Assembly: GCA_904420095.1 (NCBI GenBank) | Contig: CAJFUB010000049.1 | Span: forward strand, 1-64,000 | Length of the DNA stretch: 64,000 bases | DNA from: an uncultured Clostridia bacterium | GTDB taxonomy: Bacteria > Bacillota > Clostridia > UBA1212 > UBA1255 | Direction: 5' to 3' | Shown: in pieces, positions 1 through 6,637 of the stretch | Layout: each line of letters starts with the position of its first letter | How positions within the stretch are numbered: position 1 is the stretch's first letter | Notes under the pieces: model-generated | What the model saw: the letters and a program-made list of their open reading frames with translations, nothing else | What the model was told of the DNA's origin: nothing | The model's database searches: none | Program-made: the position numbers and the translations under genes

Positions 1-827
1 CCGGTGCTGCTGTTCTGCTCTGCTTCCGTGGAAGTATTGCTCACCGCATTTCCGGATTCATCAAATTCCGCCAGGCCCAGTGCGGAGGATTCCTCATCTT
101 CTTCATCATCAGTAGATGTTTCGGAATCCGGATCTTCTGTAACCGGTTCTTCCGTTACAGGTTCTTCCGTGCTGGAAGGAGTTTCTTCTGTGGGTTGAGC
201 AGATGGCTCCTCAGCTGAAGGCGTCTGTGTGGACGGCGTCTGCGGGGTGGTCGTCGCAGGCTGCTCCGGTTCCGGATCGAGTTCCTGTGCAGGTTCTTCC
301 ACCTTTACGCTAGTGACAAAATCCCCGGAGCCGGGCTGGAGGTTTCCAACCGTTATGTAGAAGATCACGTCCCGTCCCATGGGGATAACATACATATTGC
401 AGCGGAGGATGGCATTTTCACTGGGTACCTGCATCCGGAAGTCGGTGGTATTGTTGGTGAAATCCTCCTGCATGACTGTAGCAGAAACCGCTGAAAAATT
501 CCCGTTCCGGCTGCCATCCACCTGGAACTGCGGATTCTGGATATTGTCCATGAGGTTAAGACGGACAGTGACAAAGGTATTGCCCTGCGGATCCACTTCA
601 ACCAGAGCAGCCCTGTTGAGGGCACTGTCGGTCATCGATTGTCCCAGGACATAGGAACCCTCGCCGCCGGAATCTTCGATTACGCCAGTGATCGGGTGCT
701 TGTAGTGAGAGGTTGCGGTCGCGGTATAGATGCCGTTGGAAGCAGCAAAGGTCGGGATAGCATGAATGCACACTGCAAGGGCGAGCATTCCCATTGCCCA
801 TTTCAGCTTTGATGCAATATTTGTCAT
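1..827 (-). CDS. NEAT/Shp-type haem-binding surface protein (3' end cut off by window edge)
   Basis: Partial: 275 codons are visible and the frame is still open at base 1. A signal peptide (about residues 1-29, Lys-poor start then a hydrophobic stretch ending TFAA) is followed by one NEAT-like beta-sandwich domain (about 31-175). A Thr/Pro/Glu-rich linker follows, with repeats of the type VTEEP and an acidic stretch, as expected for a wall-spanning region. Met65 (in GQSMTDSAL) and Met150 (in YVIPMG) sit where the streptococcal haem protein Shp carries its two axial Met ligands, so haem binding is inferred. It lies 14 bases downstream of the larger NEAT gene on the same strand, so the two are probably cotranscribed. 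The start is the ATG behind the ribosome site AGGAG. A sortase signal may lie beyond the window. Confidence 0.82.
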   Translation of the reverse strand, partial: MTNIASKLKWAMGMLALAVCIHAIPTFAASNGIYTATATSHYKHPITGVIEDSGGEGSYVLGQSMTDSALNRAALVEVDPQGNTFVTVRLNLMDNIQNPQFQVDGSRNGNFSAVSATVMQEDFTNNTTDFRMQVPSENAILRCNMYVIPMGRDVIFYITVGNLQPGSGDFVTSVKVEEPAQELDPEPEQPATTTPQTPSTQTPSAEEPSAQPTEETPSSTEEPVTEEPVTEDPDSETSTDDEEDEESSALGLAEFDESGNAVSNTSTEAEQNSST

Positions 828-840
828 TTATTTCTCCTTT

Positions 841-3423
841 TTAAGCTTTTTCGGACTTGCGCTTTCTAATAACCAGTGTCACACCCATCGTCCCCGCAGC
901 AGCCAGGGCCAGCAGGGCAAGCATGGCGATTTCGGAGCGATCGCCGGTCTGCGGGATGTTCCCGGTGTTTTCCGCATCGGTGATGGTACTGCCTTTTTCC
1001 ACCAGAGCGTAGCTCCCGGCGCTCTTGGTGATGACGGTATAGGAATCGTTCTCCGCGGTTCCTTTCACCAGCACCTTGCCGCTGTCGTCCATACGGTAGA
1101 CCGCCAAATCGTCGGAATCGTAGCCCGCAGTAATGGGAAGGCTAATGCTTACCGTACCGTTGGGAACCACTTCATTGCCGTCCGCATCCAAAAACTTCAC
1201 TTGATAGAGCTTGAATTTTTTGCCCACATCGCTGAGGGAGGATGCCGCGTTATCATAGGCCGTGCCGCTTGTGATTGCAGAAACCACGATCTGCACGCCC
1301 TCATCGAACACACCCTTGTCGGCATTCACCTTTACGCCGGTCGTGGGATCAGTGAAATCTACTGCCGGGGATTGCTCCACAGGCTCTTCCGGATCAAAAT
1401 TCGGATCATCTTCGGTGGTTTTTGTCAGAGTGGACCAGTCAAGCTTCAGCAAAACATCCTGATCGCCGGTGCCTGCAGAAATGTCTTCCATAACAGGTAC
1501 GAACACATGCAGCGGCACATAGCCGTCTTCATCCGCCAGAGCGTCCGCTACCAACGGGAACTTGATCTGATCAGGATACAGCTTTCCTTCATAGGAGCCG
1601 CCCGCCTGATTGAATTCGTCGTACAGGTCGCTGCCGTCGGCGTTTTTCTGCGTAGAAAGGACCGTTGCAGGAATCAGAGTGCCTTCGACGGTGCCGTACT
1701 GGCCGTAGGTGTAGCCGTTGTCATAATAGGAGAGCTCGGCCAGATAGCCGAATTTGTTGAGATAGGCCAGACCGTGGAAATCCATATTGAGGTAATATTT
1801 ACCGTCCTCCACCGTCAGTTTGATATAGTGGTTGATGGCGTCGTTGCTCATGGATTTTTCTTCACGGTTGGTTTTAATCATCTCACCATAAACCGAATAC
1901 ACGCCGTCTTCCAGATTGTTTTTGTCCAGAGCTCCTTCCACAGTCAAGCTGTTCATGGCATTCTGGAGGTTCAGCTCCTGACCGCTGATGTCATTCTGAG
2001 AAAGATTGGGATTAGCCAGTGTCTCTTCTGCGGAGGCAATGGCATTTTGCAGGGCGTTCCAGGATTCCTCCGTATAGTTTCCCTGGGCGATTTTCTTGGC
2101 CTGTGCCACCAGATCGGCCAGTCTGGCGGTGTCAGCCCGGGGCGTAAGGGCTTCCATAGCCTCAGTGAGGGCTTGGGCAGCGGCATTCACTTGGGAAATA
2201 CCGGCGTCCTCATCCGCCTGGACAGTTTTGGCGCTTTCCAGGCTTTCCTGGAAGGCAGCCCAGCTGTTGGGCGTATAGTCCTCTTCCACCTTGGTTTCCG
2301 CCTCCGTGATGACGGCGTTGAGATTGGTTTTGTCCCCGATCTCTTCCAGAGCGTCAATGGCGTCGTTCAGTTTCTGCACCATAGCGGCCTGCTCTTCAGC
2401 AGTGAATTCCTTCTGCTCCAAAATAGGCTGCTTGCTGCTGCCGGTACCCGACATAGAAATCTGCTTGGAGGGCCATATTTTCTCCAGCTCCGCTGTTACT
2501 TCGCGAATGGCATTTTGCAGATTCTCATAAGACGCTCCAGTATAAGCGGTACCGGAGATCTGTTCCGCGCTCCACAGGCGATACTGTAAATTCTCTTCGG
2601 GATTTTCAATTTTTTCCAGGGATGTCCAATCCACTTTCATTCTGGCATACTGGTCGCCGGAGGTTGGCAGAATGGAATACATCACCGGAACAAAAACGTG
2701 GACATACGCCGCATTTTTGTAGGTATATTCTTCTGCCGTGGCAGGCTTGACGGAATCCTCAAACTTCACCCAGACGGGAGTCACATCAATGGAAATGAGA
2801 TGGGCATAGGGCTCGTCTTCAATGTCCAGAGGACGCTCATAGTCATAGCCATATCCGGGAGGACGCATGGTAGTACCGTCATAAACGTACTGGGAGCTCG
2901 GGTCGTTGTAATCGTCGTAGACCGCGGTTCCCTCCTGTGTGAGGTGACGGGTGAGGACATCCATTGCAGTATAACTGGCTGCATCCGGGGCCCCGACCGT
3001 ATCAAAAACAGCGCCGTACTGAGTCAGATACTTGGCATCCACGCCTTCCAGCTCCATCATGAAGCCGTATTTCCCAATGAAGCCCATGGGCATAAACTCC
3101 ACGATAGCAGTGGCAGTGTTGTCCTCTACCACGATTATGGCGCGGTAATCCGTATCTTCCGGATGGTTGGCTTCAAAGGTGGTGCTGCCTCTCAGAGCCG
3201 CGTTCCCCATGGAGGACTGGTTCAATGTGGCGTGCCACAGGTCGATGTCTGCGTAATAGACGCCGTCCTCTACCGGCACATCAATTTTCTCAATAGGTGT
3301 AGTGGGTTCCAGCGTAGCGGCAAAGGTATCTGTGGCGCCGATGGAGAACAGGCTGCACAGAAGAGCCAGAGTCAGCATCAGGGAAAAACCCCGGCTGCGC
3401 CACGACTTTTTAGTAGTTATCAT
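841..3423 (-). CDS. Two-NEAT-domain wall-anchored haem-acquisition protein
   Basis: 860 residues. In order: signal peptide (1-35); NEAT-like domain 1 (about 50-270); alpha-helical FIVAR-type repeats (about 365-495, with the pattern NYTEESWNALQNAI); NEAT-like domain 2 (about 505-670); an Ig/ZU5-like beta domain (about 690-815); and a sortase signal IPQTG at 823-827 followed by a hydrophobic helix and the tail RKRKSEKA. Both NEAT modules carry a Met in an xSMxN motif (Met72, Met525) and a second Met in VPVM (Met248, Met645), pointing to Met-ligated haem. By analogy with Isd/Hbp proteins it should capture haem at the cell wall and hand it on; the membrane transporter is not in the window. The ribosome site AAGGAGG precedes ATG 3423. 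A palindromic operator lies about 50 bases upstream, implying control by the DtxR-like regulator next door. Confidence 0.88.
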   Translation of the reverse strand: MITTKKSWRSRGFSLMLTLALLCSLFSIGATDTFAATLEPTTPIEKIDVPVEDGVYYADIDLWHATLNQSSMGNAALRGSTTFEANHPEDTDYRAIIVVEDNTATAIVEFMPMGFIGKYGFMMELEGVDAKYLTQYGAVFDTVGAPDAASYTAMDVLTRHLTQEGTAVYDDYNDPSSQYVYDGTTMRPPGYGYDYERPLDIEDEPYAHLISIDVTPVWVKFEDSVKPATAEEYTYKNAAYVHVFVPVMYSILPTSGDQYARMKVDWTSLEKIENPEENLQYRLWSAEQISGTAYTGASYENLQNAIREVTAELEKIWPSKQISMSGTGSSKQPILEQKEFTAEEQAAMVQKLNDAIDALEEIGDKTNLNAVITEAETKVEEDYTPNSWAAFQESLESAKTVQADEDAGISQVNAAAQALTEAMEALTPRADTARLADLVAQAKKIAQGNYTEESWNALQNAIASAEETLANPNLSQNDISGQELNLQNAMNSLTVEGALDKNNLEDGVYSVYGEMIKTNREEKSMSNDAINHYIKLTVEDGKYYLNMDFHGLAYLNKFGYLAELSYYDNGYTYGQYGTVEGTLIPATVLSTQKNADGSDLYDEFNQAGGSYEGKLYPDQIKFPLVADALADEDGYVPLHVFVPVMEDISAGTGDQDVLLKLDWSTLTKTTEDDPNFDPEEPVEQSPAVDFTDPTTGVKVNADKGVFDEGVQIVVSAITSGTAYDNAASSLSDVGKKFKLYQVKFLDADGNEVVPNGTVSISLPITAGYDSDDLAVYRMDDSGKVLVKGTAENDSYTVITKSAGSYALVEKGSTITDAENTGNIPQTGDRSEIAMLALLALAAAGTMGVTLVIRKRKSEKA

Positions 3424-3469
3424 TGTTTGTACCTCCTTTTCAAGATCTCCCGCAAAGGGAAAGGTCGAT

Positions 3470-3498
3470 ATTTAAGTTAGTTATTTCTAACTTTTGAA
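3470..3498 (-). promoter_or_regulatory. NEAT gene promoter with GTTAG-N6-CTAAC operator in the spacer
   Basis: Minus strand: -35 TTCAAA (3498-3493), then one base, the 16-base palindrome GTTAG-N6-CTAAC (3491-3476), then -10 TTAAAT (3475-3470). The spacer is exactly 17 bases and is almost wholly palindrome. The arms extend to a 7-base inverted repeat (AAGTTAG / CTAACTT, 3474-3493). A repressor bound here would block polymerase. The same layout occurs at 6419-6447 and, with a poor -35, at 4925-4953. Confidence 0.7.
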
Positions 3499-3500
3499 AA

Positions 3501-3521
3501 AATATATTCGCCTTACGGCGA
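3501..3521 (-). terminator. Small GNRA-loop hairpin with T-rich tail, possible attenuator
   Basis: Minus strand stem TCGCC / GGCGA closed by a GTAA tetraloop, then A, TATATT and a run of T. The stem is only five pairs, so it may be a weak terminator. The stop codon of the 8-codon leader ORF is the TAA of the loop, so a translating ribosome would cover the hairpin. It lies upstream of the NEAT promoter and would therefore act on read-through from further upstream. Confidence 0.4.
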
Positions 3522-3539
3522 TCGGTGTATGCGGCTCAT
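3513..3539 (-). CDS. Putative 8-codon leader peptide
   Basis: ATG at 3539 is preceded four bases away by a very strong ribosome site (AGAAGGAGGA) and encodes MSRIHRSP followed by TAA. The stop codon falls in the loop of the hairpin at 3508-3521. The strong ribosome site in front of so short a frame, and the overlap with the hairpin, suggest a translated leader that controls read-through into the haem gene. It could equally be the 5' remnant of a lost gene. Confidence 0.35.
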   Translation of the reverse strand: MSRIHRSP

Positions 3540-3657
3540 GCACTCCTCCTTCTATTTGTTTCTGATCAGGGAACCGAGCTGTGCGCTCACCCTTCCGATA
3601 TATTCGCTTTGTACAAGATGTCGCCCGTTCAGAGTTTGCTGCAACTAACCCATCTTC

Positions 3658-3680
3658 AAAAAAATACTCCTTGCGGAGTC
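3658..3680 (-). terminator. Rho-independent terminator downstream of the DtxR-like regulator
   Basis: Minus-strand stem ACTCC / GGAGT with a GCAA tetraloop, followed by A and seven T. It lies about 300 bases beyond the regulator stop and is in the right orientation to end that transcript. Confidence 0.5.
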
Positions 3681-3979
3681 CTTTGAGCCAGCCTGCTTCA
3701 TCTGTTCTTATAAGGCTTTATCCCTCGGAGCGAATACCTGGATTCTTCCTGCTTTACAAACCGGTTTTCTTTTTCCGCTTGAAATTCCGCAGGTTCCCTA
3801 AAGCGCCCTCAGTATATCGGTTTGCTTTTTTGTTGTCAATCGATTTTCTGGTGCAAAACTGCTTCAAGCGGCCGTTTTAGGGATGAAAAAATCCGCGCTA
3901 CCCGCATCGTTACAGGAAAATTGTGCTTGGTGCAAAACTGCTCCAAAAAATTTTCGTTTTCCTCTGACAGGGCATGTTT

Positions 3980-4819
3980 TCAATGGATAAACAACGTGAA
4001 AACCGCTGTGCTTTCCGGCATATGGAGATCTCCTACGCTGCACTGCATCCGCAGGCACATGCTTCCGTGCAGCAGAGTATCTCTGCCTTTCCCCATGGAT
4101 ATGAAGTTCAGTGCCGTTACGGGAAAATAGGCATACCGCCCGTCAATTCCCGCATCCCGAAATTCCCCTTCATATAGGTACTGCAGCTTATTAACCCGGC
4201 CTTCCATGGTCTTTCCGCTTGAGGCAGATTCGGCCGCTACCGTTCTGACCGCCAGATAAATCAAGCCTTCATGCTCCTTCACGATCAACTCGCAGGGGTT
4301 CTCAAATCCACGGTTTGCCATAGAAATGTTATTATGGTTTTTAAGCTGCTCCCGGTAAATGATAAAGGGGAAATAATAGTTCCCGTCTTTAAGATAGTTG
4401 CAAATCTCGCCGCCGTTAAAGCTTTGCCTTCCGGCAAAAATCTCTTTGAGGCGCATCCGGCCCTCCTGCTCTGCCAGACGCGCCATGAATTCATCGGAAA
4501 AGCCTGCGGCCAGCGCCCGCAGGGCATTTTCTTTGATTTGCGCGGGTGGGATGTCCTGGTACTGCATATACTGCTCCAGAATTTTCATCTTGCTGCGGCA
4601 TTTCTCCGCCAGCCTTTTCCCGGATACCGTGAGGACAGTTTTCCGGTTTTCCTGCCGTTCCACAATATCCTGCTTTTCCAGCGCATCCAGAGCGCGTGTC
4701 ACCGTCCATTTGCTGGTTCCCAGGTTCCTGGCAGAGTCGGTCACCGTCCGCTTTTTCGGCTCCGCTTCCAGATAATACAGCAGCAGCTGGATTTGGAACG
4801 ACGTTAATGTTTCAGGCAT
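3980..4819 (-). CDS. DtxR/MntR-like winged-helix transcriptional regulator
   Basis: 279 residues. The N-terminal third (about 5-75) is a winged helix: SFQIQLLLYYLEA, a recognition-helix region GTSKWTVTRALDALEKQ, then a wing ending VLTVSGKRLAEK. A helical segment follows with the DtxR-like pattern of a dimerisation domain (ILEQYM, ENALRALAAGFSDEF). The C-terminal 170 residues are not recognised and may be a sensor domain. The ATG at 4819 is chosen because AGAAGGGA lies seven bases upstream; an ATG at 4861 lacks a site. A GTTAG-N6-CTAAC palindrome about 110 bases upstream suggests autoregulation. Family placement rests on pattern, not on a search; a MarR-type regulator is the alternative. Location between haem-protein genes suggests it senses iron, haem or another metal. 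Confidence 0.7.
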   Translation of the reverse strand: MPETLTSFQIQLLLYYLEAEPKKRTVTDSARNLGTSKWTVTRALDALEKQDIVERQENRKTVLTVSGKRLAEKCRSKMKILEQYMQYQDIPPAQIKENALRALAAGFSDEFMARLAEQEGRMRLKEIFAGRQSFNGGEICNYLKDGNYYFPFIIYREQLKNHNNISMANRGFENPCELIVKEHEGLIYLAVRTVAAESASSGKTMEGRVNKLQYLYEGEFRDAGIDGRYAYFPVTALNFISMGKGRDTLLHGSMCLRMQCSVGDLHMPESTAVFTLFIH

Positions 4820-4924
4820 AAAAAATCCCTTCTTCTTGTAATTAATGGATAGCGAAAGCAAGCCTGCACGCTTTGAAACAGCGAACCGGCATTGTTTTAC
4901 AGATACATTTTCAGGCTTTAGGGA

Positions 4925-4953
4925 ATTGTGGTTAGTTTAAGCTAACAATCAGC
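4925..4953 (-). promoter_or_regulatory. GTTAG-N6-CTAAC operator upstream of the regulator gene
   Basis: Palindrome at 4931-4946 on the minus strand abuts a -10-like CACAAT (4930-4925), the same placement as at the other two sites. The hexamer at the matching -35 position is poor, though TTGCTG lies two bases further upstream. Autoregulation is the simplest reading. Confidence 0.55.
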
Positions 4954-5015
4954 AATATACTATGCCGCTCCACATTTGTCAAGGAAATATTTTAGATAGC
5001 CTGCCCTTTCCCTGC

Positions 5016-5531
5016 TTACCGCAGCATCTCTATTATCAGTCCCAGCCCCGCTTGAACCGCCGCCATCAGCGGGCAGAGGATCAGCGGCCATTGCAGCAGA
5101 TGCTCCGGCAGGGCGTAGCTCTTCATCCATGCCTTGAACGCATAGCTCGGGTGTCCCTCCGTGCCGGGGATGACAAGGCGGTCTTTTGCTTTCTTCTGGA
5201 TGAGCCAAACGTCCAAAAACAATAGGTCGGCAAAATTGATCAGCAGCCACTGGATATAGCAGGACAGCGCCATCCGCCAAAAGCCGCCGGTTCCGCCCTC
5301 CACCATGCTGACGGCGCCATAAAGAAGGAGCGGCAGCCACTCGCCGAATAGGACCCACATCCAGTAAAAGCGATTTTCCGCTTTTGTGGGTGGGTCTTTC
5401 GCCCCCCTGATAATGGCGGGCGGATAGCATGGAAACATCAGCCGGGGGTTATACAGTGCTACTGCCGCGGCAAACAGATTAAAATACGCCGCCATGACGA
5501 GCCCGTCTAATATTGTCCGTATCCAGTGCAT
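5016..5531 (-). CDS. Four-helix integral membrane protein of unknown function
   Basis: 171 residues with about four hydrophobic helices (roughly 8-30, 55-78, 88-111 and 142-170) and short connecting loops containing charged residues. I do not recognise the family. Its ATG shares one base with the stop of the upstream methyltransferase (TAATG), so the two are translationally coupled and probably act together. The pair is read from the operator-controlled promoter at 6419-6447, which puts it in the same regulon as the NEAT haem protein. Possible roles include export of a methylated product or a membrane partner of the enzyme; nothing in the sequence decides between them. Confidence 0.75.
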   Translation of the reverse strand: MHWIRTILDGLVMAAYFNLFAAAVALYNPRLMFPCYPPAIIRGAKDPPTKAENRFYWMWVLFGEWLPLLLYGAVSMVEGGTGGFWRMALSCYIQWLLINFADLLFLDVWLIQKKAKDRLVIPGTEGHPSYAFKAWMKSYALPEHLLQWPLILCPLMAAVQAGLGLIIEMLR

Positions 5532-6382
5532 TAAGATCCCTCCCGAAATTCCGCCCGCACGATTTGCAGATGCAGCGGTCCATCGGCAATTTTAGCCAGA
5601 AGGCGGTGGATAGGCTTTACCCCCGGCCCCTCCAGTTTCTGATAGCCTTGCATATACCTGCGGCTGGAAACAGAAAGCAGCGGGGACCAGGGCTCCAGCT
5701 CCGCTTTGGCATTTTTTACGGAGAAGTATGCGCCAACCTCCTTTATCCTCGCCTGCTTTATCCAGGTCTTCCGCATAAGCCTGACGGCCGTTTTGCCCGC
5801 TGCGTCAAAGACAAGCCTGCCGGCGGGGAAACGCTCCGCCATAGCGGCAACCAGCCGTCGTACTTGCTGAGCAGTAAAATAGTAGAATACCCCGGCGGCA
5901 AACAATATCGTACCGTCCGCCGGGTCGGCGGGAATGGCGTCCATCCATTCGTGGCGATTCAAGTCCAGCGCCAGATTTTGTTCCCGTTCTCCAGCGGGCA
6001 GCAGACGCTGCCGCAGCTCGATCACATCCGGCAGGTCGATATTATAGATGCAGCACCGGCCGTTATCACAAGCTCTGCCCGTGTTATCCAGACCGCAGCC
6101 CAGGTTGATCACCGCTGCCTTGGGGTGGATTTGCAGATACTCCCGCACCTCAAAGGCCAGATTATTCTGGCGCATCGCTACTTCTAATGCGCCGAATCCC
6201 TGCATCAGGCCGCCCGACTGCTTTTCCAGCTCAGAAAAATCGTAGTCGATTCGATCCATCAGCTCCGCCGCGCTTTTATCCTGAAACAGGCCCGGAAACT
6301 GCTGAGAACACAGCCGACGGCCATAAAGGGGGATCATCAGCGTTTCCTGCACGGTATTCTTTTCGATTTTATATTTGTCCAT
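5531..6382 (-). CDS. LCMT/TcmP-family SAM-dependent O-methyltransferase
   Basis: 283 residues. The SAM-binding glycine motif reads VINLGCGLDN (about residues 90-99), followed by an acidic residue at the end of strand 2 (YNIDLPDVI) and by ALDLN and GVFYYF motifs, the arrangement seen in leucine carboxyl methyltransferase and TcmP-like polyketide O-methyltransferases. The length fits that family. It probably methylates a carboxyl or hydroxyl of a small molecule; the substrate cannot be inferred. The start has GAGGG six bases upstream. It is the first gene after a near-perfect sigma-A promoter whose spacer is the GTTAG-N6-CTAAC operator, so it should be strongly expressed when the regulator is off the DNA. 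Confidence 0.82.
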   Translation of the reverse strand: MDKYKIEKNTVQETLMIPLYGRRLCSQQFPGLFQDKSAAELMDRIDYDFSELEKQSGGLMQGFGALEVAMRQNNLAFEVREYLQIHPKAAVINLGCGLDNTGRACDNGRCCIYNIDLPDVIELRQRLLPAGEREQNLALDLNRHEWMDAIPADPADGTILFAAGVFYYFTAQQVRRLVAAMAERFPAGRLVFDAAGKTAVRLMRKTWIKQARIKEVGAYFSVKNAKAELEPWSPLLSVSSRRYMQGYQKLEGPGVKPIHRLLAKIADGPLHLQIVRAEFREGS

Positions 6383-6418
6383 GTGAATCCCTCATACTGA
6401 TATAACAATCTATCCGCT

Positions 6419-6447
6419 ATTATAGTTAGCTATAACTAACATGTCAA
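6419..6447 (-). promoter_or_regulatory. Consensus sigma-A promoter with operator filling the spacer
   Basis: Minus strand: TTGACA (6447-6442), 17-base spacer, TATAAT (6424-6419). Both hexamers are perfect consensus. The spacer is one base plus the 16-base palindrome GTTAG-N6-CTAAC (6440-6425). It drives the methyltransferase gene 36 bases downstream and is the clearest of the three operator copies. Confidence 0.85.
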
Positions 6448-6452
6448 GAAGC

Positions 6453-6605
6453 TTATTTTTCTTTTTCTCCCGGTTGAATTTCGATCTCTTGCACCCATGC
6501 GGCGTCGTTCCAATCCGGCTCAATTTTGTAAGTGGAAGCAATAATTCTGATCTTCTGTGGTTTTAACCTATAACGGAACAGTGAATGCAGAATGCTTCCG
6601 CTCAC
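6453..6605 (-). pseudogene. Short frame downstream of the UvrA-like gene, possible gene remnant
   Basis: Fifty codons from GTG 6605, ending KEK-TAA. The peptide has coding-like composition (SILHSLFRYRLKP, then WNDAAWVQEIEI) but no ribosome site. The same frame stays open upstream past the GTG. It resembles the tail of a larger protein rather than a complete small gene. I do not recognise the family. It ends just before the methyltransferase promoter. Confidence 0.35.
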
Positions 6606-6637
6606 GGTTTCATAACGTATTCGGCGCTGCGCAGCCC

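Larger units (their letters stand above)
3424..3979. other. 555-base regulatory gap upstream of the NEAT gene
   Basis: No convincing protein gene beyond an 8-codon leader. Read on the minus strand it holds, in order: a short hairpin with GCAA loop and T-run (3658-3680), the leader ORF (3513-3539) ending inside a second GNRA-loop hairpin followed by a T-rich stretch (3501-3521), and the operator/promoter of the NEAT gene (3470-3498). Open plus-strand frames here have no ribosome site and no recognisable product. Confidence 0.6.

Noticed and set aside
766-2589. Long plus-strand open frame of about 600 codons opposite the NEAT genes
   Set aside because: It runs antisense across the end of one NEAT gene and most of the next, lacks a ribosome site, and has His/Ile/Val-rich composition typical of the reverse complement of a real gene.
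3500-3660. Group II intron or mobile-element end, suggested by GNRA-loop hairpins
   Set aside because: No domain V sequence, reverse transcriptase or boundary motif; the hairpins are short and terminator-like.
3581-4177. Several plus-strand frames around 3581-4177
   Set aside because: They cross a terminator-like hairpin and the regulator gene, start without ribosome sites and show no family.
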